A stretch of DNA of 64,000 bases. It comes from Crateriforma spongiae (GTDB lineage Bacteria > Planctomycetota > Planctomycetia > Pirellulales > Pirellulaceae). Below, one piece after another: positions 1 through 9,430 of this stretch (positions are counted from its first letter, which is position 1; each line of letters begins with the position of its first letter). The position numbers were made by a program, and so were the translations under genes. The notes under the pieces were generated by a model that had not been told where the DNA came from, did no database searches, and saw only the letters and a program-made list of their open reading frames with translations. The DNA lies in the NCBI RefSeq assembly GCF_012290005.1, contig NZ_JAAXMS010000005.1, forward strand, positions 1 through 64,000. Reading direction: 5' to 3'.

Positions 1-186
1 GGGACTGTAGTAGCCTGGTTCGCAGTCAGTGTCCGCGCATGCGGAGGCATCTTCAACGATGTCTATGCAATTGTTGGTGATTTCCACTGTGCAGATTGCT
101 TGGGCGGAATTGGTGCTCAAGAGGTTTGCCACGCAGGCAGCGATAAAGAGTCCAATAGCAATAAGGAGCTTGGCGATTCGCTTCAT
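1..186 (-). CDS. Small exported Cys-rich peptide (C-terminus cut by window edge)
   Basis: The visible 62 codons start with a clear signal peptide (MKRIAKLLIAIGLFIAACVA, cleavage likely after the NSAQA region near residue 30) followed by an acidic segment with regularly spaced cysteines (ICTVEITNNC, ASACADTDCEPG). The ATG at 186 lies 3 nt after the TGA of the DUF1573 gene and has an AGGA ribosome site inside that gene's end, so the two are co-transcribed and probably translationally coupled. The paired cysteines suggest a disulfide-stabilised extracytoplasmic peptide. I do not recognise the family; the missing 3' end prevents a length estimate. Function unknown. Confidence 0.7.
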   Translation of the reverse strand, partial: MKRIAKLLIAIGLFIAACVANLLSTNSAQAICTVEITNNCIDIVEDASACADTDCEPGYYSP

Positions 187-189
187 TTG

Positions 190-1347
190 TCATTCCTGGT
201 TGGGAGATCTTGAAGAAAAAACGCCTGGGATCTTGACCGTTCGTAGTAACTTGCCAGCCATCAACCGGCATTCGATCACAAGGTTTTCCGGCGGTTCTGA
301 CGCCGGATCAGGAGCATCGAAGAAGATTCGATAGATGCCAACCTGGCCAACTTGACGCACTCGTTCAGAAGCCAATGGTTTGGAAGTAGCATAGAAATCA
401 CATTTCAGCTTGGATCCGTCACCATCTGGCCGACGGTCGGACGCTACGATCTTGCCCGTATATCGGCCTTGTTCCGCGTCGAGGTGCATGACAAGCGTCC
501 GCGGTGCAACGGTCAACGGATGCGATGTCGAGATGTCAATCATGACGTCGCTTGACGATCCGGTTTCAATATTGGTCAGCTTGAGCGATCCGGCGATGGG
601 GCCATTCTTGATGGCTTTCCGCTTAACTCGCATGCGAACTACTGAGTTTTCAAAGTCTAACGTGGTCTCGATATTCGCGAGAGATTGGCTTGCCGTTAAG
701 TCAATAAGTTCTTGCTTTGTATCGGCCCCCAGCAAAAATGGAATTTGGATCTCATGATTATCCTGGTCCACTGGGATTTCGGTATCCACATAGCTTGGGA
801 CAAAGGCAACAACGCCACTGGCCGAGAAGAATGGTCGTATCGAAAAAAGTGGTGAACCGTTGGCACGCCGGGCCAAGATTCCGACTTCCGAACGAACTTT
901 GGAAGGATTGGTCGGCGTTGAAATTCTGATTCGAAAAACCTGATTAGATTTATCAGGCAGCACACCCGAGCGTGGAGATAGCGAAAGGCATTGGCATCCG
1001 GGCTGGATAGAGCTGAACACCAAGTCAGAATTGGTGTGATTCTTCACTGTCAGCAAGCAATCGATAACCGTTCCGGGAAGGTGTGAACCGAAATCCACTT
1101 CGACTCGCGGCAACCTGCGCTCAACTCTCGTCAAGACGCAGGCTCGCTCAATCTGCACCACACGTTTGCTGGGCCCTTTAACGACGTCTCCTTCCGAACT
1201 GTCGGTGTTGACCTGATTAGCAAGGGAGGATGCCGAAAATGGGATGCACAGCAAAACCACACAACATCGCGTCCAGAAAGCTGAAACGCAGAATCTGCTC
1301 AGGTGACCCATTTGCGAGACCAATTTGATCCGCTCGTTCAACGACAT
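190..1347 (-). CDS. DUF1573-containing exported protein
   Basis: A 385-aa protein with an N-terminal export signal (hydrophobic stretch CCVVLLCIPFSASSLA) and a DUF1573-type Ig-like domain after it, recognised by the pattern VDFGSHLPGTVIDCLLTVKN and the conserved QPGCQCLS segment. The rest is further beta-rich sequence without a motif I recognise. Such domains are common in exported planctomycete and Bacteroidetes proteins; their biochemical role is not known. The start is uncertain: the frame is open to a TTG at 1452 and there are ATGs at 1413, 1347 and 1311, none with a good Shine-Dalgarno; 1347 and 1311 both give sensible signal peptides. It precedes and is coupled to the Cys-rich micropeptide. 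Confidence 0.75.
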   Translation of the reverse strand: MSLNERIKLVSQMGHLSRFCVSAFWTRCCVVLLCIPFSASSLANQVNTDSSEGDVVKGPSKRVVQIERACVLTRVERRLPRVEVDFGSHLPGTVIDCLLTVKNHTNSDLVFSSIQPGCQCLSLSPRSGVLPDKSNQVFRIRISTPTNPSKVRSEVGILARRANGSPLFSIRPFFSASGVVAFVPSYVDTEIPVDQDNHEIQIPFLLGADTKQELIDLTASQSLANIETTLDFENSVVRMRVKRKAIKNGPIAGSLKLTNIETGSSSDVMIDISTSHPLTVAPRTLVMHLDAEQGRYTGKIVASDRRPDGDGSKLKCDFYATSKPLASERVRQVGQVGIYRIFFDAPDPASEPPENLVIECRLMAGKLLRTVKIPGVFSSRSPNQE

Positions 1348-1808
1348 CGTATTGAGCCGTGTGGCGGTGGCTGACAGAGCACCGCGCCAATTCAAACATC
1401 GCTTCGACAACATGTGCCGTTGGCCCCAACTGTTTACTTGCTTGTTGCCCAATTGACCCTGACCAAAAACTGTTCTAACGGAAAAAAATGGGGGGGGGCA
1501 ACAAAATGTTTCAGCAAAATGCCAAAAAGAATGAAAAGTGTTCGCCGCGAAAGAAGGGAGACAGTGGGGAAGGATTCAGGCACGAGCGGCACGGTTAGTC
1601 ATGTTTGCCGAGACCATAGCGCGGCATCGATAGCTGCATGGAAACTGGTGGGGATAGGATTTTGAGTCCGTTTGTTTCGTCACCCCCGACGGCCCTCGCA
1701 ATTTGAATGAATTGAACGAGGGTCTGGATTGGCGTTCGGTTTAGCGACCGGCCGTGTTCGCGACTCCAGCGCATACCGCACGATGCCCGCCAATCGAACA
1801 GTGAATGC
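1348..1808. other. Intergenic region with A7 and G9 homopolymers
   Basis: No convincing gene between the 5' end of the DUF1573 gene and the 3' end of the macroglobulin gene. It holds an A7 run (1482-1488) followed by G9 (1490-1498), which on the minus strand lies in the presumed promoter or leader region of the DUF1573 gene. No clear terminator hairpin was seen for the macroglobulin gene. Confidence 0.5.
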
Positions 1809-4800
1809 TCACTGGACCTGGATCGGCAGGCTTTCGCTGTGGCTGTTGAACTCCGGTGCGTACATGCATTGGATGTTCGCAAGGCCCGTCTGATATTCAC
1901 CACGCAGTTGGACGCGGGTCGAGTATTCGAACACGTACTTGCCCTTGGGCAGGTAGTCGATGAAGAAGTGGCTGGCGGTATCACGAGTGGATTCGTAATA
2001 CGCCAATCCGTCTTGATAGCGATACGACGACAGCACGTTGACAGGTTCTGTACCGCTGCCGCGGTGGTCCTTCAGGTGCAAGTATTCCATGTCGCGATCG
2101 GTCGCCAAAACGAGACGCACCACCAATTCATCGCCGACTTCCACCGGGCCATCGACACGCTGCAACTTGGGGCCCGACGCCGTATTCTTTTTGACGTACA
2201 ACTGTTTCGACAGTTTCAGCGGCGTGCCTTCATGAGCGGTCACGTTGGCGATGTCTTCCATGTATTGCCAGTGCACGCTGCCCCAAGCGACGCCATCGTC
2301 GACCTTCGTGACACGAACGTCCGCTTGCTTGGCGGAAATTTCTGACCCGGTGAATCGTTGTTCGTAGAAACCGGTGCCCGCTTCGATCCGCTCGGGCTGA
2401 ATCTCTTCACCTCCCAGCGCGACGGTGACGATTTCGTCGGATGCCAATTCGTTTCCACCACGCAACAGCAACGCGTACACGGCGTCGGCAGTGGCCTTGG
2501 TTGTTTTCCAATCTTGGGTTTGTTTTTGCTTCAACAACCAGACCTTGCAGTCTTCGACCGCAACTTGGTCGTCCATGACTTCGTCGAAGGCTTCGATCAT
2601 CATCGCCTGGGTTTCGATCGGGGCACGGTACCACCACCATGACAGTTCGGTGTCACGCCAGAACATGCCCATTTCTTCGTCGGTGACGCTACGTTCTTTG
2701 ATCGACACCATAATGTCGCGTGCGGGCGACGTTTTGCCGAACCGATTCAGGGCGATCGCCAAGTGTGCCTGCGACTGTCGGTTGGCCAGTTTCAACCAGT
2801 GCGTGGATGCTTGATCGACCCAGTAGTCGATGGCTTGGCGATGCTCCGCAGCGATCGGATGATCTTTCAAGAAAAAGCTGCGGCCGTACAAATACAACGC
2901 CACCGTGGATGACAGGTGATGCTTGTCTCGGTCCTTGGCTTTGATGTCTTCGTAGATCTCCGTCATCCAGGTATCCAGTTCCGGGATCGCAAGGTCGACC
3001 ACGTCGGTTTCGATGTTCACACCCAGATGATCCAGGCGGCCGAAACCGGTGACGATGTACAGGGTGATGTATCGGTTTTGTCGTCCACCGGGGAACCACG
3101 ACCAGGTGCCGTCGTCCAGTTGACGATCGGCAAGCTTTTCCACCGCACGATCAAGTTCATCGTTCAAACGGTTGGTATCAAAAAGCACCGCGACGTTTCG
3201 CCGAGCTTGGCTTTCGGCCTGGGCTTGGCGGTACCAGGGCGTTTCTTCGATCATGACCGCTTTCAAGTCTTCGTTTTTCAACAGTGGGCTGTCCAGCGTT
3301 TCGGTGCCCCGCCACTGTTCAAAGATGCGTTCGATCTTTGGATCGCTGTTGACGATCTTTCGCGCCAGCGCGTTGGCATAAATTCGGTTGAACAATTGTT
3401 CGCTGCACTCGTGCGGGAACTCCATCAGGTATGGAAGTGCCATCACGGCGTACCACGACGGGTTGGAAACCATTTGCACGGTCAGCGACTGGTGCCGCAG
3501 CGATTCCGACCCCGCCGAATCGGCCAATTTGTCGAAACGAAAGTCCTTGGTTTGTGCACCACGGATCGGCAACGCCAACGATTCGGTGACCAGAATGCGA
3601 CGCGACAGGACGGGCAGATAGCCTTCTTCGCCATCGGAAAGACGCCCGGTCGAGCCGACCGCCTTGTAGGTCAGGAATCCGATTTCGTCGGGAACATTCA
3701 ATCGCCAAGAATAGGATTTGGATTCACCGGCGGCGACTTCAAAGGTTTGATCGACCGGATCGTTTCCAAGCAACGCATCGACGGAATCTCCGGTGCGAGC
3801 GTTTGCAAACGTCAGTCGAACAGTGCCGGTTTGCCGTGACGGCGACAGGTTGCTGACCTTGACGGTGAATTCGATCTGGTCGCCTTCGCGTAAGAAACGC
3901 GGCGGATTCGGCTGGATCATCAAATCCTTGCTGGTCACCACGCTGTCGATCAGACCGCCGCTGGCCAATTCCGTATCGTGGGCGAAGCCCATGAATTTCC
4001 ATTCGGTCAGGGCTTCGGGCATCGTGAATTCCATCCGCACCGTGCCGTCGTCACCGGCGGTCAAGTGTGGGAAGAAAAACGCGGTTTCGTTCAAATTCTT
4101 GCGGGCTTGAACACCCGACAGATCGATGTCGGGCTGTGGGGCTTGTTCCGCCTCACCGCCTCCGCCAATGCCCCCCATTCCCGCGGACGCTTTGGACATG
4201 ATCGCTCCCTCGGCGACCTCCGCATCGTCCATTCCAAATGCGTCGGCCATTTCCGCGCTGGCTGCCATCGGTGCGGCCTGGGGCGCGGCACCAAAAAACA
4301 TGTTCGAACGTCCCATGGCCCCACCCATGCCGCCTCGCATCATGCGGCCACGCATGAATTGATAGCCCATGAAGTTGTGGACCAATTCACCGGCCAGGCT
4401 GGGGTACACCAAGCTGCCGTCGCGATTGCGGGTGGTCCAGTCGTTCCAGAAAACTTGCAAGTTCTGGTTGTGGTTTTGGAAATAGGATCGCACCGATGAT
4501 CCGTCACGGCGAAAGACGCTGAAGCGTTGCAACCACTGATGCGGTTGGTACGCGTCTAGCGATACGTCATATAGCGTCGCCACCATTTCGGCGGCCGCTC
4601 GTTCGGCGTCAGGGCCTTCGATGATGGCGGTCCACGTTTGTTTTTCCGCCGGTGAAAGCTTGCTGACGAAGTGTTCCCATCGGATCGACAAATTCTTGTT
4701 CGACCAGGGAACCGAAACCGTGTTGCTGTGCAGGAAAGCACGGTTTTCGCGAACCATCGTGGTGCGGATCGTGAACCCGCCACGCATTCCGGGTTCGACT

Positions 4801-7800
4801 TTCTGTTCGATCAATGCTTGGGTTCGATCGGCGGGCGTCCAGAAAGATTTCAGCACCTTACCGCGATGTTCGATTTCGACGAATGCTCGTGCTTGTTCAT
4901 ATCCGCTGCCCCAGAAGACTTGAAAGTCCTCGCCGACTTCGACCGACCACGATTTGGCTTGATAGATCTCGGGCAGCCGAATGTCCAGTTGCTTGGCGTC
5001 CAAGTCCAGCACTTGCATCGGAAGCAACGCCGAGATCTCATTGCCGCGATCGTCCCGACTGGTCAGCACCGCGCGATAGATGCCCGCATCCAGCGGTGCT
5101 TTGAACGTGGTCTGGCCGCTGGCGTTGGTTTCGAATTCGGTTTCCGCGACGACATCGCCCAGCGGCCAGGAGTTTGGATTGGTGGGATCGATTTCGTCGG
5201 GCGATTTCGTTTCACCTTCGTCGAACAACGCCGGCGGGCTGAAGGGATCAGGAGCACGCGTTAATGATTGGCGAGTCACCTGGTCGGGCTGAACCAAGCG
5301 GTGAATCTTCACGGTTCCGGTTGCCGCTTGGGGTTGTCCGTCCAGCGAAGTCGTGCGGATTCGGATCGATACCGGTTCGCCCTCGGTCAGCCAATCGTCG
5401 GCCGTCATTGATGCGGCCAGGCTGGTGTATCCCAACCGAATCGTCCGCTTGTCGGATCGTGTTTCGCCGGTCGTGTCGGTGACGTCCGCGTGAATCTCAT
5501 AGCGGAACGTCGGCTCGGAATCCTTGGCAACGCTGGCATCCGGTTTCGCCGTAAATTCGATTTCAAATCGACCGGACCCGTCGGTCATGCTGGTGCCATG
5601 GGCGATTTCTTGGCTGCTGCTTTGCGGCGGCATCCACCAGTAACGCCAGTACCACCAGACCGGATAGTTGACCGATCGCACGACACGCCAAGTGACTTTG
5701 GCATCGTTGATCGCCGCTCCGGTGTAAGCCGTTGCTTTGCCCGTCGCCGTGACGACTTGATTCAAAGACGCTTGGTCGGCCAGCGGTTCCAGTTCGACCT
5801 GAAATTTCGGACGTTTGTATTCTTCGACGTTGATGTTGGCTTGACCGCGAGGTCCGTCGACGACTTTCAACGTCATACGTCCGGTCAGCCTGTCCCGGGG
5901 GGCGGTGAAGCTGCCGGAAAAGCTGCCGTAATCATTGGTGCGAACCTTCAGCGTTTCGACTTCTTTCCCATTCGGATCCGACAACGTCACGCTAAGCGAT
6001 CGATTCTTCAGGACCTTGTATTGGTCTTGGTGTTGATACACCGACAAACAGATGCCTTTGAACCGGATCGTTTGACCGGGGCGATACAGGCTGCGGTCTG
6101 TAAAAAACTGAGTGGATTCGTTGGTTCGGTGATTCGGTTCAACGCGTCGGGTGTTGAAGTAGTTGTGTGAACTCAGACGATTTCCGTCGTGGCTGGCCAG
6201 CAGCATCACGCTGTTGCGATCGGCGGCGTTGATTTGGAACAACCCGTTTGCATCGCTGCGAACGGTACGAAGCGGGCGAAAACGATTGGTCCGCGGTTCA
6301 CGCATCCAAGATCGCACGCTGGCACCACGGATCGGTTCACCGGATTTGGCGTTCAGCACGAAACCTGACAAGCGACCGGTGCGATTGTCGTCTCGAATGA
6401 CCAACGCCAGATCGCTGACCCAGACCTCGGCGATGCTCAGCTGGTTGTCCGACTTGGCAAAGTCCGCCGACTGGCTGGCAAGCAGGTAATACGAACCGGG
6501 GGTGATCCCATCGGGAACCTTGACTGAATGGCTATGTTGGCGAAAGTCACCGTGGTCGGTCAGGTCGGCTTCCCAAGTGCTGGCCGCCGGCATCGACAAC
6601 AATGCATCGCGAAAATCGTCATCCATCTGCATCGGGCGATAGCGATCCGAATTGACGAAATCGTCGAAATCAAATTCGACCAGCTTGAAGTGAACTTTGG
6701 TGATGTTTTGATAGCGAACATGGATCGGCGGTACAGGGTCGGCCCAAACACGTTCGGCTTCGATGTGAAGTGATTTGCTGCGGATCTGTTCCAGCAAGTT
6801 AAAGCAACGATTCGCGCCGATCGAATCCGGATAATCTTCCAACGCACCGATGCACAGTCGGTGTGCCGTGACGCGGTCGTTCTTGTTGAAGTGAATTTGG
6901 GCCAGTTCGTGGATCGCTCGCGCGGTGACGGTTTCGCCGCGGTGATCTTCGATGAAACGTTCCAAGGCCGCCTGGTAACGCTGGGTCTTGTCGTCGCCTT
7001 GGGCGTGGTTGTTGCCGAAGTTCAGTCGACCTAAATCTGCGTCCAATCGCGCGTCGGGGGATTCGTCGTCGGCATGGAACCGCAGCAGGTCTTGATAAAG
7101 CTGGATCGATCGTAGCAACAATGAATCGGCATCAGACGTGTCCGGCGTCCAGGCAAGGAACCGTTCGGTGGTGTCGAAGATTGGGTCGTCGGCCGACAAG
7201 ACGAAGGCATCTTCGATTTGGTTGCCCGCCTGAGTTCCACTGCTGTAAAAATTCAACGCGTTGTGGGCCAGCACGTCATACAACGTCGGCCGAAAGTTGG
7301 CACCACGATCATGGTTGTCCAGCAACTGTTCGTACTGTTCGACCTTGGCGGCTTTCAATGTGTCAGTGTCTTCGAAGGCCAAGTCGAATTGGCGATCAAT
7401 TTCACGCAAGATTCGTGGCAGGCTCCACTCGGTGAAATCTTCGCTCGGTGCGGTTTCCGTTTCGGTCCGCTGCATGAAACGCCAGCGGTTTTGTTGGAAG
7501 TAATGCCAGTACCAGTTCGCAACGATAGCTTGCAGGATCGGACGCACCTCGTCGGGAGCCTGATCGATCTGCGTTTGCATTCGGGTGATCTTTTCTTCCG
7601 GCTTGTTGCCCTGGATCATTCCCTGCAAAACGATTCGCTGCGTGACCGCTTTGATCCATTCGTCGTACTGTTTGTTTTCGGCGGCGCGCCGGACGATCGG
7701 ATCCAATTTTTCGATGGCCGTTTTGGGACGTCCTTGGTTGATCGCTTGCTGGACCGCCTGCCATTGGGATTGCGGATCCGAAGGTTCGTCTTGCGTCATG

Positions 7801-7880
7801 CCGAGTGAAGCCATCAATAGGAACGCGGACAAAAGCGAAGCACTCGCGAAAGCAATTCGTCGAATCGACACGGCAGTCAT
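1809..7880 (-). CDS. Giant alpha-2-macroglobulin family protein with thioester motif
   Basis: A 2023-aa exported protein. Signal peptide at residues 1-30 (MTAVSIRRIAFASASLLSAF...). A long N-terminal helical/TPR-like part (about 35-380) is followed by macroglobulin domains: the MG2-type motif FTDRSLYRPGQTIRFKG near residue 590, an A2M-type segment ending MPEALTEWKFMGFAHDTE near 1280, and a thioester site ECSEQLFNR (Cys at about 1492), then the alpha/alpha TED barrel and a receptor-binding-like C-terminus. Known bacterial homologues trap proteases in the periplasm through the Cys-Gln thioester. A Gly/Met/Ala-rich low-complexity insert lies at about 1180-1255, just before the A2M domain. The usual partner, penicillin-binding protein PbpC, is not adjacent. 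Start at ATG 7880 chosen for the signal peptide; the frame is open further upstream. Confidence 0.9.
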   Translation of the reverse strand: MTAVSIRRIAFASASLLSAFLLMASLGMTQDEPSDPQSQWQAVQQAINQGRPKTAIEKLDPIVRRAAENKQYDEWIKAVTQRIVLQGMIQGNKPEEKITRMQTQIDQAPDEVRPILQAIVANWYWHYFQQNRWRFMQRTETETAPSEDFTEWSLPRILREIDRQFDLAFEDTDTLKAAKVEQYEQLLDNHDRGANFRPTLYDVLAHNALNFYSSGTQAGNQIEDAFVLSADDPIFDTTERFLAWTPDTSDADSLLLRSIQLYQDLLRFHADDESPDARLDADLGRLNFGNNHAQGDDKTQRYQAALERFIEDHRGETVTARAIHELAQIHFNKNDRVTAHRLCIGALEDYPDSIGANRCFNLLEQIRSKSLHIEAERVWADPVPPIHVRYQNITKVHFKLVEFDFDDFVNSDRYRPMQMDDDFRDALLSMPAASTWEADLTDHGDFRQHSHSVKVPDGITPGSYYLLASQSADFAKSDNQLSIAEVWVSDLALVIRDDNRTGRLSGFVLNAKSGEPIRGASVRSWMREPRTNRFRPLRTVRSDANGLFQINAADRNSVMLLASHDGNRLSSHNYFNTRRVEPNHRTNESTQFFTDRSLYRPGQTIRFKGICLSVYQHQDQYKVLKNRSLSVTLSDPNGKEVETLKVRTNDYGSFSGSFTAPRDRLTGRMTLKVVDGPRGQANINVEEYKRPKFQVELEPLADQASLNQVVTATGKATAYTGAAINDAKVTWRVVRSVNYPVWWYWRYWWMPPQSSSQEIAHGTSMTDGSGRFEIEFTAKPDASVAKDSEPTFRYEIHADVTDTTGETRSDKRTIRLGYTSLAASMTADDWLTEGEPVSIRIRTTSLDGQPQAATGTVKIHRLVQPDQVTRQSLTRAPDPFSPPALFDEGETKSPDEIDPTNPNSWPLGDVVAETEFETNASGQTTFKAPLDAGIYRAVLTSRDDRGNEISALLPMQVLDLDAKQLDIRLPEIYQAKSWSVEVGEDFQVFWGSGYEQARAFVEIEHRGKVLKSFWTPADRTQALIEQKVEPGMRGGFTIRTTMVRENRAFLHSNTVSVPWSNKNLSIRWEHFVSKLSPAEKQTWTAIIEGPDAERAAAEMVATLYDVSLDAYQPHQWLQRFSVFRRDGSSVRSYFQNHNQNLQVFWNDWTTRNRDGSLVYPSLAGELVHNFMGYQFMRGRMMRGGMGGAMGRSNMFFGAAPQAAPMAASAEMADAFGMDDAEVAEGAIMSKASAGMGGIGGGGEAEQAPQPDIDLSGVQARKNLNETAFFFPHLTAGDDGTVRMEFTMPEALTEWKFMGFAHDTELASGGLIDSVVTSKDLMIQPNPPRFLREGDQIEFTVKVSNLSPSRQTGTVRLTFANARTGDSVDALLGNDPVDQTFEVAAGESKSYSWRLNVPDEIGFLTYKAVGSTGRLSDGEEGYLPVLSRRILVTESLALPIRGAQTKDFRFDKLADSAGSESLRHQSLTVQMVSNPSWYAVMALPYLMEFPHECSEQLFNRIYANALARKIVNSDPKIERIFEQWRGTETLDSPLLKNEDLKAVMIEETPWYRQAQAESQARRNVAVLFDTNRLNDELDRAVEKLADRQLDDGTWSWFPGGRQNRYITLYIVTGFGRLDHLGVNIETDVVDLAIPELDTWMTEIYEDIKAKDRDKHHLSSTVALYLYGRSFFLKDHPIAAEHRQAIDYWVDQASTHWLKLANRQSQAHLAIALNRFGKTSPARDIMVSIKERSVTDEEMGMFWRDTELSWWWYRAPIETQAMMIEAFDEVMDDQVAVEDCKVWLLKQKQTQDWKTTKATADAVYALLLRGGNELASDEIVTVALGGEEIQPERIEAGTGFYEQRFTGSEISAKQADVRVTKVDDGVAWGSVHWQYMEDIANVTAHEGTPLKLSKQLYVKKNTASGPKLQRVDGPVEVGDELVVRLVLATDRDMEYLHLKDHRGSGTEPVNVLSSYRYQDGLAYYESTRDTASHFFIDYLPKGKYVFEYSTRVQLRGEYQTGLANIQCMYAPEFNSHSESLPIQVQ

Positions 7881-8098
7881 CCTTGTGGGCAAAGTGAGAT
7901 AAGTCGTTGGTCGTGAAAAGGATTCCGGCAAGGCCAACGGTCGGTATTTTTGCATACCCGGCGCCCTGCACATCGGACCAACGATGAAGACAGCGATTTA
8001 TTAGCCGAAAAATCAGACGATTGGCCGAAAAAATTTTGACCACTGCGTCTCGGCCGCGGCTTCGCACGTGGGCGATCAGTCGGGCGAATTCATTCCAT

Positions 8099-8860
8099 TC
8101 ATGTCAAAGCATCCGATCGCGTCGACGTTGGTGACATCGCCGCGGCCGCAAGGGCACCGACGATCGTACCGCCGCCGACGCACCAGAAAAGTATCGAACC
8201 GTATACCGGGTGCCAGAACTGAACCGATCCGTCGGAATTTCCTGATGCCGTGGACGAGTGCGGGTGATCGCGTCCATCCGCAACGTCGGCTTGCCCGATG
8301 ACCAGGGACGAATTCCAAGTCGCCGGGGTCAGTGGGCACAGCAGGACCGCCGTACAAAGAACACAAACATAAACGGCCAGCATCAAGCCGCCGCCCGCAC
8401 CGATCAACCCACCCAACGCCAGGTGCCGCAGCCGATCCCAAACGGTGGTGCTTCGTTGCCCGCGATCCATGCCTTCGACGTTTGTGTCGTCGACGTTCAT
8501 GTCTTCGACGTTCGATGGTTCCGTGGAGTCTTCCGAAGAATCGTCGATCTGCTGGCCGAATGGTCGACGAAGATTCGCGGGCAAGCGAAACAGTCCGGCG
8601 GCCAAACCGATCCACCATCCCGCGGCCGCCATGTCGTTGGGCGACATCCGATCGTCCAGGAACGTTTGTTCCAGACCGGCGACTGCGCCGATGATCACGA
8701 CGACCGTGTGGATGGCAGCGGCAAGAGCGAATCCGGCGATGCACAAGAATGCCGTTTCCAAAGTCCAGCGGCCGATTCGTCCGATTGCTTCCAACACGCC
8801 GATGGCGATCCGCGAGACTCGGTCGGATTCTTGTGGCGGTTTTCGGTGGCGTCGAATCAT
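8099..8860 (-). CDS. Predicted multi-pass membrane protein, unknown function
   Basis: 253 aa with hydrophobic segments near residues 30-60 (TLETAFLCIAGFALAAAIHT, VVVIIGAVAG), 80-95, 155-180 (LGGLIGAGGGLMLAVYVCVL) and the C-terminal end (ILFWCVGGGTIVGALAAAAM). A central acidic hydrophilic loop carries a short repeated unit (NVEDM / NVDDT / NVEGM) produced by a 15-bp DNA repeat. No family recognised. ATG 8860 preferred over the GTG at 8869. It is transcribed away from the STAS gene, so 8861-8967 should hold divergent promoters. Confidence 0.65.
   Translation of the reverse strand: MIRRHRKPPQESDRVSRIAIGVLEAIGRIGRWTLETAFLCIAGFALAAAIHTVVVIIGAVAGLEQTFLDDRMSPNDMAAAGWWIGLAAGLFRLPANLRRPFGQQIDDSSEDSTEPSNVEDMNVDDTNVEGMDRGQRSTTVWDRLRHLALGGLIGAGGGLMLAVYVCVLCTAVLLCPLTPATWNSSLVIGQADVADGRDHPHSSTASGNSDGSVQFWHPVYGSILFWCVGGGTIVGALAAAAMSPTSTRSDALT
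8468..8512. repeat. Three 15-bp tandem repeats inside the membrane-protein gene
   Basis: Units catgccttcgacgtt, tgtgtcgtcgacgtt and catgtcttcgacgtt follow each other without a gap. Because 15 is a multiple of three, copy-number change would lengthen or shorten the acidic loop of the encoded protein without a frameshift. Confidence 0.85.
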
Positions 8861-8967
8861 CTGGGGCACGGCGAATTGCAGGGGTAGCGATGGGCTGCTA
8901 ATCTGGTGCCAAACCGTCGCGATAACGCGACATCTGACGAGCTTCGAAGCCCTGGAATAATTGACGC

Positions 8968-9333
8968 ATGTCCGCCATCACTTCGCAGATGCACGACGAA
9001 ATCTTGGTCGTGGGATTCACAGACAGCAAGATTTTGGACGGACAACGCATCGAGCAAGTCGGCCGTGAATTGCAAGAAGCGATTGCCCAAGCTGGCCATA
9101 AAAAGCTGTTGGTCAATTTCCGCGGCGTGTCTTTCATGTCCTCGGCGATGATCACCAAGTTGGTCATGCTGAACAAAGGTTGCAAGGCACAGGGCGTGAC
9201 ACTGAAATTTTGTGAAGTGTCCCCCAACGTCATGGAAGTCTTCAAGATCACGAAGCTGAACAAGCTGTTCTCGATCGTCGATTCCGAAGAAAAGGCGTTG
9301 GCCAGCTTCGACAAAAAAGGCTGGTTCAGCTGA
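8968..9333 (+). CDS. STAS-domain protein (anti-sigma factor antagonist type)
   Basis: 121 aa, a single STAS domain: a beta strand at EILVVGFTDSKILD, the helix VGRELQEAIAQA, and the signature strand/loop KLLVNFRGVSFMSSAMITKL, where the Ser pair takes the place of the phosphorylatable serine of SpoIIAA/RsbV-type antagonists. Proteins of this kind bind a kinase/anti-sigma factor and are switched by Ser phosphorylation. The next gene, 97 nt downstream on the same strand, encodes a small ATPase of the histidine-kinase superfamily. No anti-sigma or sigma factor is adjacent. Confidence 0.88.
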   Translation: MSAITSQMHDEILVVGFTDSKILDGQRIEQVGRELQEAIAQAGHKKLLVNFRGVSFMSSAMITKLVMLNKGCKAQGVTLKFCEVSPNVMEVFKITKLNKLFSIVDSEEKALASFDKKGWFS

Positions 9334-9430
9334 GCTGATTCATGTTTGCCAATGACCCGCGGTCGGGGCGTCTATAGGGTGCCATGGATTGATGGGCCGT
9401 TCGGTCGTCCTGTAACCGACAAGCTTGGGT

